From Sporosarcina sp. P33 (GTDB lineage: Bacteria > Bacillota > Bacilli > Bacillales_A > Planococcaceae): a stretch of 64,000 nucleotides of DNA. The stretch is taken from NCBI RefSeq assembly GCF_002077155.1, contig NZ_CP015027.1, positions 2,706,501-2,770,500 of the forward strand, written 5' to 3'. This document shows positions 8,114-16,593 of the stretch, in pieces. A program made the translations under genes and the position numbers. The stretch's first letter is position 1. Every line of letters begins with the position of its first letter. The notes below the pieces were generated by a model. The model did no database searches and was not told the origin of the DNA. It saw nothing but the letters and a program-made list of their open reading frames with translations.

Positions 8114-9286
8114 ATGTCTAGCGAACTATTACTGAATTTGAAAGATGCATTACTTTACTTTTTTCTGAACCCCGTCTGGCTGGTTGCTTTAGTGGCTGCC
8201 TATATGCTCGGCAGTAAACGGGTAAGCCGCGAGCGGACAGACTTTAATGTAAGCATACGAAAAGGTTCAGCTGAGATGAAACATGCGATTTCAGCGGGCT
8301 GGCTGCACGGACTGGTGCTGTCGATTTTGATTGCCGGTATCGGATTGATCGTCGACTTCAACTGGATTGTGATGTTATCTGTCGTTATGCTGCTCGTCAT
8401 TCTCTCATTCTCTTATAAATTGGCTTCACCGATTTATTATGCAGCCATTGCATTTTTTGCGCTTTGGGCATTGAATCGCTGGGCAGGAGACGTTTCGATC
8501 GGCACATGGTTTGTACAGGAAGATCTGGACTTTTCCGGCACCCTGGCTATAACGGTGCCGATTATTGCAGGTCTGTTTCTGATCACGGAAGGCATGCTCG
8601 TTCGCCGTCATGCGGCACGTCATACGTCTCCGTTATTCGTACAGACTCAGCGCGGCGGGCGCGGTACGATCTATCAGTCAAAACTGCTGTGGATTGTGCC
8701 GGTTGTATTGCTGGTCCCGGGACATATGGTTTCAGAGTTTGCTCCATACTGGCCGCAATTTACGCTGGGCGCGGAGAAATTTTCATTTATTCCGATTCCG
8801 TTAGTGATCGGATTCTCACAGCTGGTGCGTTCTACATTCCCGGATGAACTGTTTCCTAAAATGGGGAAGGCGATTGCCTGGCTTGGCGCTGCTGTAGCGG
8901 CGATTGGAATTGGCGCGATCTGGATGCCAGTTCTCGGTTGGGCGGCTTTGCTAGCGGGCGTTGTTTGCCGCTTGCTGATCAGCGCAGTTATTTCGGCATC
9001 TGACCGCAATAAACAGGTGATGCTCGTGCCGCAGTCTGAAGGTGTCTTTGTCGTAGCGGTGCTGCCGGATTCGCCGGCAGAGAAGATGGGTATTGTAGCC
9101 GGTGATTTGATCAAGTCGGTGAACGGCATCTCGATTCACAATGAAGATGAATTGTATGATGCAGTTCAAGTGAATGCCGCACACTGCCGTTTGCAAGTAA
9201 TCGGCCGCGACGGGGAAGTTCGTCTGAAGCAGCAAGTGCTGTTCCGTCACGATCACTTCCGTCTGGGCATGCTGGTTGTGCGGTAA
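8114..9286 (+). CDS. minJ: MinJ-like polytopic membrane protein with C-terminal PDZ domain
   Basis: A 390-residue protein with about seven or eight membrane segments across residues 10-300 and a C-terminal PDZ domain (about 300-385; VAVLPDSPAEKMGIVAGDLI...VNGI). Length and architecture match B. subtilis MinJ (YvjD), the bridge between DivIVA and MinD at division sites. The position, downstream of ftsEX and ctpB and just before csbA, matches too. AAGGTGA lies about eight bases before the ATG. SwrA, which sits between ctpB and minJ in B. subtilis, is absent. The assignment rests on architecture plus synteny, so it is likely but not proven. Confidence 0.82.
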   Translation: MSSELLLNLKDALLYFFLNPVWLVALVAAYMLGSKRVSRERTDFNVSIRKGSAEMKHAISAGWLHGLVLSILIAGIGLIVDFNWIVMLSVVMLLVILSFSYKLASPIYYAAIAFFALWALNRWAGDVSIGTWFVQEDLDFSGTLAITVPIIAGLFLITEGMLVRRHAARHTSPLFVQTQRGGRGTIYQSKLLWIVPVVLLVPGHMVSEFAPYWPQFTLGAEKFSFIPIPLVIGFSQLVRSTFPDELFPKMGKAIAWLGAAVAAIGIGAIWMPVLGWAALLAGVVCRLLISAVISASDRNKQVMLVPQSEGVFVVAVLPDSPAEKMGIVAGDLIKSVNGISIHNEDELYDAVQVNAAHCRLQVIGRDGEVRLKQQVLFRHDHFRLGMLVVR

Positions 9287-9299
9287 AAGGGAGGACACT

Positions 9300-9551
9300 A
9301 TGCAAGATTTCGATACGAAACTGTTGCTTGCGATGTTGCTGCCAGGAATTTTGGTCGTATTTTTCACCCGTGTGACATTTCATCACGTGGTCGGGTTAAT
9401 TTTGACAGTGTCGCTCATTGCGGCGTCCGTCTATGCGGGATACACCCATAACTGGATGCTCTATGTGGCGGATGCTGTCTCACTTACTGCAGGTTTCTGG
9501 TTTGCAGCGCGCATGGTGAAAAATGCGCGGCTGAATCAGGCTGAGGAGTAA
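9300..9551 (+). CDS. csbA: CsbA family small membrane protein
   Basis: An 83-residue protein with two or three hydrophobic segments. The LVVFFTRVTFHHVV stretch and the C-terminal AARMVKNARLNQ tail match CsbA, a SigB-controlled protein of unknown function in B. subtilis. The ATG at 9300 follows AAGGGAGG; an upstream in-frame GTG falls inside the end of minJ. The gap to minJ is 13 bases, so the two are probably co-transcribed. In B. subtilis csbA is followed by uvrB-uvrA; here a strong terminator and oppositely oriented azl genes follow instead. Confidence 0.8.
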   Translation: MQDFDTKLLLAMLLPGILVVFFTRVTFHHVVGLILTVSLIAASVYAGYTHNWMLYVADAVSLTAGFWFAARMVKNARLNQAEE

Positions 9552-9555
9552 AAAA

Positions 9556-9597
9556 GAGCGGTTTTCAAAGAGCATATATGCTTTGAAAACCGCTTTT
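9556..9597 (+). terminator. Terminator after csbA
   Basis: A near-perfect stem AGCGGTTTTCAAAG / CTTTGAAAACCGCT with a ten-base tip ends in TTTT. Confidence 0.9.
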
Positions 9598-9661
9598 CTG
9601 TATCAAAAAGCAGTTGGCTGTTTTAACGAAGGCAGCTCAGGGGAATAGTAATAATACATAG

Positions 9662-9964
9662 TTAAAATAAACTGTACACGGCGAGTGCCGCAATCGTACC
9701 GATGACCACAAACATGACGTCGAGTCCGATGAATGACAAAGCAAAAGCTGTTACAGCGCCAATGACGCCAAATAGGATGTCATCCTGGATATGTAAGATG
9801 GCGGGGAATATAAGCGCGCCAAGCACTGCAAACGGAATATTGCGCAATACGCCGCTGACAATCGGCGGCAGCTCTTTTCCGTCGAGAATCGTCAATGGAA
9901 TCATTCGCGGCAGGTACGTAGCAACGGCCATGCCGAGCAGCATCCACCAATAAGAAGCACCCAT
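9662..9964 (-). CDS. azlD: AzlD family branched-chain amino acid exporter, small subunit
   Basis: A 100-residue, four-helix hydrophobic protein with the AzlD pattern (TYLPRMIPLTILDGKELPP near the N-terminus). It works with AzlC in export of branched-chain amino acids or their analogues. Its start overlaps the azlC stop by one base (TGATG), a standard sign of coupled translation. No regulator gene (azlB) is nearby. Confidence 0.88.
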   Translation of the reverse strand: MGASYWWMLLGMAVATYLPRMIPLTILDGKELPPIVSGVLRNIPFAVLGALIFPAILHIQDDILFGVIGAVTAFALSFIGLDVMFVVIGTIAALAVYSLF

Positions 9965-10686
9965 CAGTATTCCTCCTTCTGTGCAATAAATCGGTCTGCA
10001 TTTTTATCACTCTTTACATACAGGATTTCAACGAAGATGGCGGAACCGAGTGTGGCAGCCAGAATCGACCATCCCGTAGATAAAGCATTGGAATAATATA
10101 ATGCGCAATGAATCGCCGCGGCAATCAAAGCAAGCAGCACGACTTTGCGGTTGCCTTTCATCGAAGGCACAAGAAGCCCGATAAACATCGCATACAGCGC
10201 AACGGACATCGCTTTTTGCAGGAAATGCGGCAAATTCGCTCCAATAACGTGGCCGACTGCGGTGAAAATCACCCAGCTGCCGTACGCGATGAAGGCGACA
10301 CCAAATGCAAATGCGGTCGTCACGGTGCGGTTCTTCTGCGTTGCGAGAACAGAAAATGTTTCATCTGTCACACCGAATGCATAGATGGCTTTCATCCATT
10401 TTGGTGCCGGCTCCACTTTTTCGCTTAATGAAGCGGTCATGAGAAAATGCCGGATATTGACGATAAACGTATTCATGACAATAAGCCAGGGCGCAACGCC
10501 GGTCGCAATGAGACTGAGCGCCATATACTGCGCAGCTCCTGCATACACGAACAGGCTCATTGCAGTCGCTTCGATTATAGACAATCCGGTTGTTTTGGCA
10601 AGAAGGCCGAACGTCAGCGCGACAGGGAAGTAACCGATCGCGATACTCGATCCTGCCTTCAGACCATGAGAAAACGTTGTATTCAC
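9964..10686 (-). CDS. azlC: AzlC family branched-chain amino acid exporter, large subunit
   Basis: A 240-residue membrane protein with the AzlC signature: GYFPVALTFGLLAKTTGLS near the N-terminus and MSLFVYAGAAQYMALSL. It forms the exporter with AzlD. The GTG at 10686 is chosen because AAAGAAGG lies about 12 bases upstream; an in-frame ATG at 10698 abuts that site directly and is less likely. The pair is isolated between the csbA terminator and a divergent TVP38-family gene. Confidence 0.87.
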   Translation of the reverse strand: MNTTFSHGLKAGSSIAIGYFPVALTFGLLAKTTGLSIIEATAMSLFVYAGAAQYMALSLIATGVAPWLIVMNTFIVNIRHFLMTASLSEKVEPAPKWMKAIYAFGVTDETFSVLATQKNRTVTTAFAFGVAFIAYGSWVIFTAVGHVIGANLPHFLQKAMSVALYAMFIGLLVPSMKGNRKVVLLALIAAAIHCALYYSNALSTGWSILAATLGSAIFVEILYVKSDKNADRFIAQKEEY

Positions 10687-10797
10687 TAAGCAGCCCATCC
10701 TTCTTTAACGAATCTGAATGCTAGTATACTATAACCGGACAAAATCCACAGCAGAACAAACAAAAACTGACTAAAAAAACCGATGAGGGTGTTGGCG

Positions 10798-11430
10798 ATG
10801 AATGAATGGTTATCAATTGATAAAGTAGAGGATTTGGCAGAGCAGTACGAAGCTCTTGGTTTCTTAATGGGGCTGCTGCCGCCATTTATAGAAGCTTTCC
10901 TGCCGTTTTTGCCGTTGGTCGTATTCGTAATCGCCAACGCCATCGCGTTCGGATTCTGGTACGGTTTTATCCTGTCCTGGGCAGGGACGGTTGCAGGTTC
11001 GTATGTCGTATTTCTGCTGATCCGCAAGTACGGCGGCAATAAGTTCTTCTCTTTCCTGACCCGTCCGAAGAAAGTGCAGCAGCTGATTCATTGGGTAGAG
11101 CGCAACGGCTTCGGCCCGCTGTTCATCCTGATCTGTTTTCCGTTTACCCCTTCTGCGCTGGTCAATCTGGTGGCGGGCTTGTCGAAGATGAACAGGAAGA
11201 ATTATTTGTTTGCGCTGATGCTCGGTAAGCTGGTGATGATCATGATGATTACGTTTATCGGTTATGATGTGCGTGCGCTGTTGACGCAGCCGATCCGGAC
11301 GCTGATTATGTTTGTAGTTATTTTCCTGCTGTGGCTGGTGGGCAAGTGGTTCGAGCGGCGGCTTGCGCGGAGGGTTGAGGATGACTTCAGAAGTTTTTCG
11401 AGTTTGTATAAGCAGGACGAAAAAGAATAA
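10798..11430 (+). CDS. TVP38/TMEM64 (VTT domain) family membrane protein
   Basis: A 210-residue membrane protein with a VTT/DedA-like core. The key segments are LGFLMGLLPPFIEAFLPFLP, the glycine-rich SWAGTVAGSYVVFLLIRKYGG, and FPFTPSALVNLVAGLSKM. The family resembles half-transporters with re-entrant loops; eukaryotic relatives are lipid scramblases, and the bacterial role is not established. The ATG at 10798 is preferred over an in-frame ATG at 10783 because GAGGGTG lies between them. A C-terminal basic tail follows the last helix. The large repeat locus starts about 200 bases downstream. Confidence 0.85.
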   Translation: MNEWLSIDKVEDLAEQYEALGFLMGLLPPFIEAFLPFLPLVVFVIANAIAFGFWYGFILSWAGTVAGSYVVFLLIRKYGGNKFFSFLTRPKKVQQLIHWVERNGFGPLFILICFPFTPSALVNLVAGLSKMNRKNYLFALMLGKLVMIMMITFIGYDVRALLTQPIRTLIMFVVIFLLWLVGKWFERRLARRVEDDFRSFSSLYKQDEKE

Positions 11431-11635
11431 AGGTTAACGTTTCCTGTCTCTCTTTTCTTTCGGTACAATGGAAGAAAGAGGGCAGGATTTTTGTGCTTGG
11501 TGATAGAAGTGAGGGAGAGCGGGAAGGCACGTTGATCCATATTCCAGGCGGGTCAATGGGCTGGATTTCTGCTGTCAGTCATATAAATTTGCTTGTTTAA
11601 ATTGTTGTTTATATAAAGGGGATTTGTGTTGGGGC

Positions 11636-13060
11636 GTTGCTCGATTGGTTGTTGGGGATTGGAGTTAGGGAGTGTCCACTCTTAGGACCCGCGCCGGCAC
11701 GTGGGGGATTGCCTTACGTCATGAGCCAGCTGGCGAAGAGCGTGCCAGTTGTCTCATGACTTCGGCCGACCCCGCAGTTGTGCCTGCGCTGCTGAGTGGG
11801 AGCAATCCCAGCACTTTTTTAAAGGAGAAGAAGTGCAGTGACTATTGGACGATTAGTGTATGCTCTGGCAAAAGAAGTGTCATATTCTGCTTCCCCCTAA
11901 CTGAACGGAGGCGCCTTCCAAGCGGTCGGCGAAGTGATGAGACTGACAGGATGCTCTTCCCTGTCTGGCTCATTGCGTAGCCATCCGCCAGCGCCGCAGT
12001 GAGTTCAATGCCGTTCTGGCTCTGTTGTTGGAATCGTTGCTCGACTGTTTATTGAGGATTGAAGTTAGCAAGTGTCCTCTCTTCGGACCCGCGCCGGCAC
12101 GTGGGGGATTGCCTTTTGTCATGAGCCAGCTGGCGAAGTGCGTGCCAGTTGTCTCATGACTTCGGCCGACCCCGCAGTTGTGCCTGCGCTGCTGAGTGGA
12201 AGCTATTCATGTACTCTTTTAAATGAGAAGAAGTGCAGTGACTGGTAGTCGACTGGCGTATGCTTTGGCAAAAGAAGTGTCATATTCTGCTTCCCTCTAA
12301 CTAAACGGAGGCGCCTTACAAGCGGTAGGCGTAGCGATGAGACAGCCAGGCGCACTTCCTGTCTGGCTCATTGCGGAAGCCATCCGCCAGCACCGCAGTG
12401 AGTTCAATGCCGTTCTGGCACTGGGATTAGAATCGTTGCTCGATTTGATATTGGGGATTGAAGTTAGAAGGTGTCCGCTTTTAGGACCCGCGCAGGCACG
12501 TGGGGGATTGCCTTACGTCATGAGCCAGCTGGCGATAGTGCGCGCCAGTTGTCTCATGACTTCGGCCGACCCCGCAGTTGTGCCTGCGCTGCTGAGTGGG
12601 AGCAATCCCAGCACTTTTTTAAAGGAGAAGAAGTGCAGTGACTATTGGACGATTAGTGTATGCTCTGGCAAAAGAAGTGTCATATTCTGCTTCCCCCCTA
12701 ACTAAACGGAGGCGCCTTCCAAGCGGTCGGCGAAGTGATGAGACTGACAGGATGCTCTTCCCTGTCTGGCTCATTGCGTAGCCATCCGCCAGCGCCGCAG
12801 TGGGTCCAAGGATGTTTTGCTTCTCTTATCACAATGACGGCAACTGGTGTATTCCATTTTCGATACAAAAAGCAGAAAACCATCTGCACAGCACTTGCCC
12901 GTCACATTTCAAAAATCAGAAGCCAAAGTAGCTCCCACTCACCGAACGAAGACGCCATACAAGCGGTCGGCTCATCGCGAAGCCATCCGCCAGCGCGCAG
13001 TGAGTCCAATGCCGTTTCACTTCACTTATTATAATGACGTACCAATTCTGTGCTACTTAC
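11636..13060 (+). repeat. Family-1 structured repeat locus A (three ~400-bp tandem units plus a right arm)
   Basis: Three direct units start near 11641, 12041 and 12440 (TCGA anchor), giving periods of 400 and 399. Each unit contains GGACCCGCGC(C/A)GGCACGTGGG, then a hairpin GTCATGAGCCAGCTGGC / GCCAGTTGTCTCATGAC (first copy 11718-11734 and 11744-11760), then GGCGCCTT and AAGCGGT(C/A)GGCG. A second hairpin follows (ATGAGACTGACAGG 11937-11950, CCTGTCTGGCTCAT 11960-11973). The part 12830-13060 is a diverged arm. Locus A is the reverse complement of loci B and C. Short open frames in it have no ribosome binding sites and are broken between copies. Confidence 0.85.
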
Positions 13061-13101
13061 TATATAACTATCATCCATTGCCCATGAAAGGGGAGAGAGC
13101 T

Positions 13102-16100
13102 ATGTCGTTGCGTTTTGTTACAGGTCGCTCCGGTACAGGGAAGACGACTTTTATTGAACAGGAAATTGCAGAAGAGCTGAAGGAGCGGCCGATGGGGCCT
13201 CCTATCGTAATCATCGTGCCCGACCAGCAGTCATACTCGATGGAATACAGCCTGTCCGTCACACGCGGACTGTCCGGGATGATCCGTGCGCAAGTGCTGA
13301 CGTTCAAACGCCTTGCGTGGCGCGTGCTGCAGGAAGTGGGCGGCATCACGCGGGAAGAAGTCGACAGCTTCGGCTACCGCATGCTCGTGCGCAGCGTGCT
13401 CGAAGAAAACAAAGACTCGTTCAAACTGTTTAAGCAGGCGGCCTCTAAACATGGATTCGCCGAGCAAGTCAGCGACATCATGAAAGAATTCAGCAAATAC
13501 TGCATCGACCGGCAGGCGTTTGCCGAACTGACCGGCTCGCTGGCAGCCAAAGATGCATCGAGAATTTTGCAGGACAAAGCGCATGACCTGCAGCTGCTGC
13601 TTGAGAAAATTGAAGAACGTCTTGGAACGACCTATATGGACAGCGAAGGGCAGCTCAACGCCCTTGCTGAACAGTTGCCGCATACGGAGTGGCTGCAGGA
13701 TGCATCAATCTATATTGACGGTTTCGGAGACTTTACGACACAGGAATACAACATCATTACACAATTAATGAAATATACGAAACGTGTCACGGTTGTGCTG
13801 CCGATGGAAGAAAAGCTCCACAGCGGAGAGCATGAACTGTTCCATACAGCAGAACAGCAATACGAAACGCTGCAGCAGCTCGCATACAGTGAAACTGTTG
13901 AGCGCGAGGAACGGGTTCATCTGACGGAACCGCAGCGCTTTGCGAACCAGGAACTTGCACATCTGGAAGAACAGTTCGATCGTTACCCGCCCGAAGCGTG
14001 TGAAGCGACGGGCGCTATTCATCTGATTGAAGCGACGAACCGGCGGGCGGAAGTGCATGCGGTGGCGCGGTCGATTCGGAAAATGATGCGTGAAGGCAAG
14101 CGCTACCGGGGAATGACGGTATTGTACCGGCAGCCAGATGCGTATGACGAATTGATTCAAAATATTTTTACGCAATATGATATCCCTGTTTTCATCAGTC
14201 AGAAAAAACCGATGCTGCATCATCCGCTCATCGAATTCGTTCGTTCATTGCTGGAGGCGGTGCGCACGGACTGGTCGTATGAAGCGGTGTTTCGTGCAGT
14301 AAAGACGGATCTCTTTTTCCCTGCCAATGAAAGCAAACAAGTGTGGAGGGAACGGGCTGACCGCCTGGAGAATTTTGTGCTGGCAAAAGGAATTCACGGC
14401 ACTTCACGCTGGAACGATGAAGAACGCTGGAAAGTCAGCCGTTACCGGGGACTGGAAAAGGTTCGCACTGTGCAGACCGATGAAGAGCTCGCGATACAGG
14501 CGGAGTTTGCGGAGACCCGGGATTTGATCCGCACGCCGCTGATGGAACTGCAGCAGAAACTGAAAGCGGCGGTGACCGGGCGGGATGTCGCGGAGGCATT
14601 GTTTGTCACGCTGGAATCATTGAACGTCTACGATAAAATCATTGAGCTGCAGCAGGCGGAACATATGAATAACCGGCTGCAGGCGGCTGCAGAGCACGAA
14701 CAGGCATGGACCAGCTGGATCAATGTGCTCGATCAGTTTGTGCTGATGTTTGGAGACAAGGAACTTCCGATTGCGGAATCGATCAAAATTCTCGATGAAG
14801 GATTCGATACGCTGGAATTTAAACTCATTCCGCCGTCACTCGACCAAGTGACCGTGACGACAGTGGAGCTGTTTAATTCCATGGACGTGGAGGCCGTGTT
14901 TGTGCTCGGTGCGAATGAAGGGGTACTGCCTCTCCGCAATGATCACGAAGGATTATTATCAGACGGTGACCGGGAATTATTCAGTGAACTTGGCATTACG
15001 CTGGCACCGACTACCAAGCTTCAGCTTATGCGCGAATCGTTTATGGCGTACCGTGCGTTCACAGGAGCGAGTCAGCGGCTGACAGTCAGTTATCCGGTTG
15101 CGGACGAAGAGGGAAAGGCGCTCATACCGTCGCTTTACATTCCGAGGCTGCAGCAGATTGTATCGAATATACCGCTTGAAACAGCAGTTATTGAGCCGAC
15201 CGAACTGTCAGAAGTTGAAGATAAGCTGACGTATATTGAGCACCCGGAAGTGGCGCTGTCTTACGCGATCCGCATGATGCGTGAAGCTTCTGCCCATGAG
15301 GAAATCGAACCTGAATGGCAGGCGGTCCTTGCATATTATACTGAAGATCCGCTCTGGTCATCGATTATCCAGTCGATTGTGCAGCCTGCTTTAAAACGCC
15401 AGAAAACAGAGCTGCTGGAGCCGGAATTGACAGCCGGTTTATATGGTTCTTCGTTTACAACGAGTGTATCGCGGATCGAATCGTATTACAGCTGTCCGTT
15501 CCAGCATTTCACGACATACGGGCTTGGCTTGCAGGAGCGTTTTGAATTTCAGCTGGAAGCCCCGGATATCGGGGATTTATTCCACGCGGCGCTGAAATGG
15601 GTGTCTGATGAAGTGATGCGCCAGGGGCTTTCCTGGGCTGCGCTGACGAAAGAACAGTGCTGGCAGCTGGGCCGGGATGCGATTGATGCATTAGCGCCGA
15701 AGTTTTTCCACCGTATTTTACTGTCGAGCCAGCGCTATGCATATATCCAAAGAAAATTGATGCAAATTATTCAGCGGACGATCCGCGCACTGCAGTCACA
15801 GGCGCGCAATTCAAGATTTACGCCGATTGCGATTGAAGCAGGGTTTGGTCCGAATGAAGAAATCGCGCCGCTTGAAATTAATTTGAAAAACGGCCGGCAT
15901 ATGCATATTAGAGGACGAATTGACCGCATTGACACAATGAAAAAAGATGATCAGACGTTTCTGCGTGTAGTGGATTATAAATCTTCAGCACGGGCGCTCG
16001 ATTTGACGGAAGTGTATTACGGTTTGTCGCTGCAAATGCTGACTTATCTCGATGTTGCGCTTGAGCATGCGGAAGACTGGCTCGGTGTGTATGCGAATCC

Positions 16101-16593
16101 GGCAGGGGTGCTGTATATGTATGTGCACAATCCGATGCTGCGCATGACGAAAGAGCTGACCGAAGAAGCGGTGGAAAAAGAATTGCTTAAATCCTATAAA
16201 ATGCAAGGCTATATTATTGAAGACGCTGAAGTGGCGCTTGGCATGGACGACAGACTGGAAAGTGAGTCACTTATTATTCCGGCGCGCCTGAAAAAAGACG
16301 GGACGTTTTATTCGACGTCGAAAGTAGTGCCGCCTGAAGATATTAATATGATGCGTTCATTTGTCCGGAAAAGGCATCAGCAGGCGGGCGACGGAATGCT
16401 GTCAGGCGATACGCGCGTATATCCGTACCGGCTGAAAGAACATATGCCATGTACGTTCTGTTCGTATCAGTCCATCTGTCAGTTCGACAAGACGGATCCG
16501 ACACAGCCGACGCGGAATTATACGGCGTTCAAGCCCGAAGAATCATTAGAAAAGATGCGGAAGGAGATAGATCCAGATGCGAATTCCAGATAA
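13102..16593 (+). CDS. addB: ATP-dependent helicase/deoxyribonuclease subunit B
   Basis: A 1163-residue subunit of AddAB, which processes double-strand breaks for recombination. The ATG at 13102 follows AAAGGGGAGAG. An open frame extends 85 codons further upstream into the repeat locus, but that part has no ribosome binding site. The P-loop GRSGTGKT is at residues 8-15. The C-terminal nuclease motif is VVDYKSS. The iron-sulfur cysteines are visible as YSCPFQH and the C-terminal CTFCSYQSIC. The gene overlaps addA by 17 bases. Length is as expected for the family (about 1160-1170). Any promoter must lie in or next to the repeat. Confidence 0.96.
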   Translation: MSLRFVTGRSGTGKTTFIEQEIAEELKERPMGPPIVIIVPDQQSYSMEYSLSVTRGLSGMIRAQVLTFKRLAWRVLQEVGGITREEVDSFGYRMLVRSVLEENKDSFKLFKQAASKHGFAEQVSDIMKEFSKYCIDRQAFAELTGSLAAKDASRILQDKAHDLQLLLEKIEERLGTTYMDSEGQLNALAEQLPHTEWLQDASIYIDGFGDFTTQEYNIITQLMKYTKRVTVVLPMEEKLHSGEHELFHTAEQQYETLQQLAYSETVEREERVHLTEPQRFANQELAHLEEQFDRYPPEACEATGAIHLIEATNRRAEVHAVARSIRKMMREGKRYRGMTVLYRQPDAYDELIQNIFTQYDIPVFISQKKPMLHHPLIEFVRSLLEAVRTDWSYEAVFRAVKTDLFFPANESKQVWRERADRLENFVLAKGIHGTSRWNDEERWKVSRYRGLEKVRTVQTDEELAIQAEFAETRDLIRTPLMELQQKLKAAVTGRDVAEALFVTLESLNVYDKIIELQQAEHMNNRLQAAAEHEQAWTSWINVLDQFVLMFGDKELPIAESIKILDEGFDTLEFKLIPPSLDQVTVTTVELFNSMDVEAVFVLGANEGVLPLRNDHEGLLSDGDRELFSELGITLAPTTKLQLMRESFMAYRAFTGASQRLTVSYPVADEEGKALIPSLYIPRLQQIVSNIPLETAVIEPTELSEVEDKLTYIEHPEVALSYAIRMMREASAHEEIEPEWQAVLAYYTEDPLWSSIIQSIVQPALKRQKTELLEPELTAGLYGSSFTTSVSRIESYYSCPFQHFTTYGLGLQERFEFQLEAPDIGDLFHAALKWVSDEVMRQGLSWAALTKEQCWQLGRDAIDALAPKFFHRILLSSQRYAYIQRKLMQIIQRTIRALQSQARNSRFTPIAIEAGFGPNEEIAPLEINLKNGRHMHIRGRIDRIDTMKKDDQTFLRVVDYKSSARALDLTEVYYGLSLQMLTYLDVALEHAEDWLGVYANPAGVLYMYVHNPMLRMTKELTEEAVEKELLKSYKMQGYIIEDAEVALGMDDRLESESLIIPARLKKDGTFYSTSKVVPPEDINMMRSFVRKRHQQAGDGMLSGDTRVYPYRLKEHMPCTFCSYQSICQFDKTDPTQPTRNYTAFKPEESLEKMRKEIDPDANSR

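Noticed and set aside
11920..12730. AGCGG words in the repeat upstream of addB as AddAB Chi sites
   Set aside because: AGCGG is the B. subtilis Chi sequence, but five bases occur often by chance and the copies come with the repeat. The closeness to addB is not evidence.
11672..13034. Open frames of 60-160 codons in loci A, B and C that give recurring peptides (such as RTRAGTWGIA and LMTSADPAVVPALL)
   Set aside because: The peptides recur because the DNA is repeated. The frames have no ribosome binding sites, use both strands, are broken at different points in different copies, and run through the hairpin arms. They are easily mis-annotated as hypothetical proteins.
12847..13101. 85-codon N-terminal extension of AddB
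   Set aside because: It lies in the repeat arm, has no ribosome binding site, and the true start at 13102 has a strong one and matches known AddB N-termini.
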